Shown here in pieces: positions 59,467 to 59,474 of a stretch of DNA of 59,474 nucleotides. The DNA is from Candidatus Methanovorans sp. (GTDB lineage Archaea; Halobacteriota; Methanosarcinia; Methanosarcinales; Methanosarcinaceae). The notes beneath the pieces are model-generated. The model was not told where the DNA came from. It worked only from the letters and a program-made list of their open reading frames with translations, and searched no databases. Positions within the stretch are counted from its first letter, which is position 1, and the number at the start of each line of letters is the position of its first letter. Location of the stretch: contig DQIP01000234.1 in the NCBI GenBank assembly GCA_020793565.1, positions 1 through 59,474 on the forward strand. Direction: 5' to 3'. Made by a program: the position numbers and the translations under genes.

Positions 59467-59474
59467 TAAAAAAA

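Overview
The window looks like chromosomal DNA from a euryarchaeon, most likely a Methanosarcinales-type methanogen or a close relative such as an ANME lineage. The markers are a proteasome-activating nucleotidase, MBF1, an archaeal YchF-type GTPase, archaeal NOG1, DUF99 and DUF2073 proteins, a CobN-type chelatase with DUF2162/DUF2149 partners, a PGF-CTERM-like sorting tail and GGTGAT-type Shine-Dalgarno sites. The genus cannot be fixed from the sequence alone. I recognise no rRNA, tRNA or CRISPR array.

Region 1 (1-5,766, minus strand) is a metal-chelate ABC uptake locus of the iron-siderophore/cobalamin type. It has two substrate-binding proteins that each start with a dockerin domain, one permease, one ATPase, and two cohesin-type surface proteins, one cut by the window edge. 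Cohesin and dockerin together suggest that the binding proteins are docked onto a cell-surface scaffold.

Region 2 (6,042-25,530, minus strand) is an import/export district. Three nickel/peptide-type (Opp/Nik) transporter sets lie here: one complete set of binding protein, two permeases and two ATPases, and two sets lacking ATPases. With them are four SAM-dependent methyltransferases, an ABC-2 exporter and an MFS transporter. Similar promoter/operator sequences occur upstream of the region 1 locus and of the first and third transporter operons, with a weaker version at the second, so all may answer to one metal-responsive regulator. The substrate is unknown; a methylated metal chelator is one possibility.

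Region 3 (25,677-38,655) holds housekeeping and accessory genes: a YchF-type GTPase, a cis-prenyltransferase homologue lacking its catalytic motif, GlmM, DUF99, an AAA ATPase, PIN-domain proteins and a DnaQ-like exonuclease. Inside it, two tandem DUF1670 genes are bounded by 23-bp inverted repeats (28,902-30,586) and look like an undescribed insertion element beside a PIN toxin gene whose antitoxin appears truncated.

Region 4 (38,758-45,510) is an ArsR-type regulator divergent from DUF2162, ExbB/TolQ, DUF2149 and a 1,490-residue exported, membrane-anchored CobN-like chelatase. It resembles an energised extracytoplasmic tetrapyrrole-handling machine.

Region 5 (45,735-59,474) contains PAN, MBF1, a polyferredoxin plus tungsten aldehyde oxidoreductase pair, ProC, a CBS regulator, NOG1, an aminotransferase, hexuloisomerase, and an Era-like GTPase/DUF2073 operon. 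It ends with a SAM-hydroxide adenosyltransferase gene broken by an in-frame TGA. Two kinds of small repeat run through the window: a 144-bp MITE with perfect 8-bp target duplications (two copies) and a 63-bp two-hairpin repeat family with compensatory stem changes (six sites).
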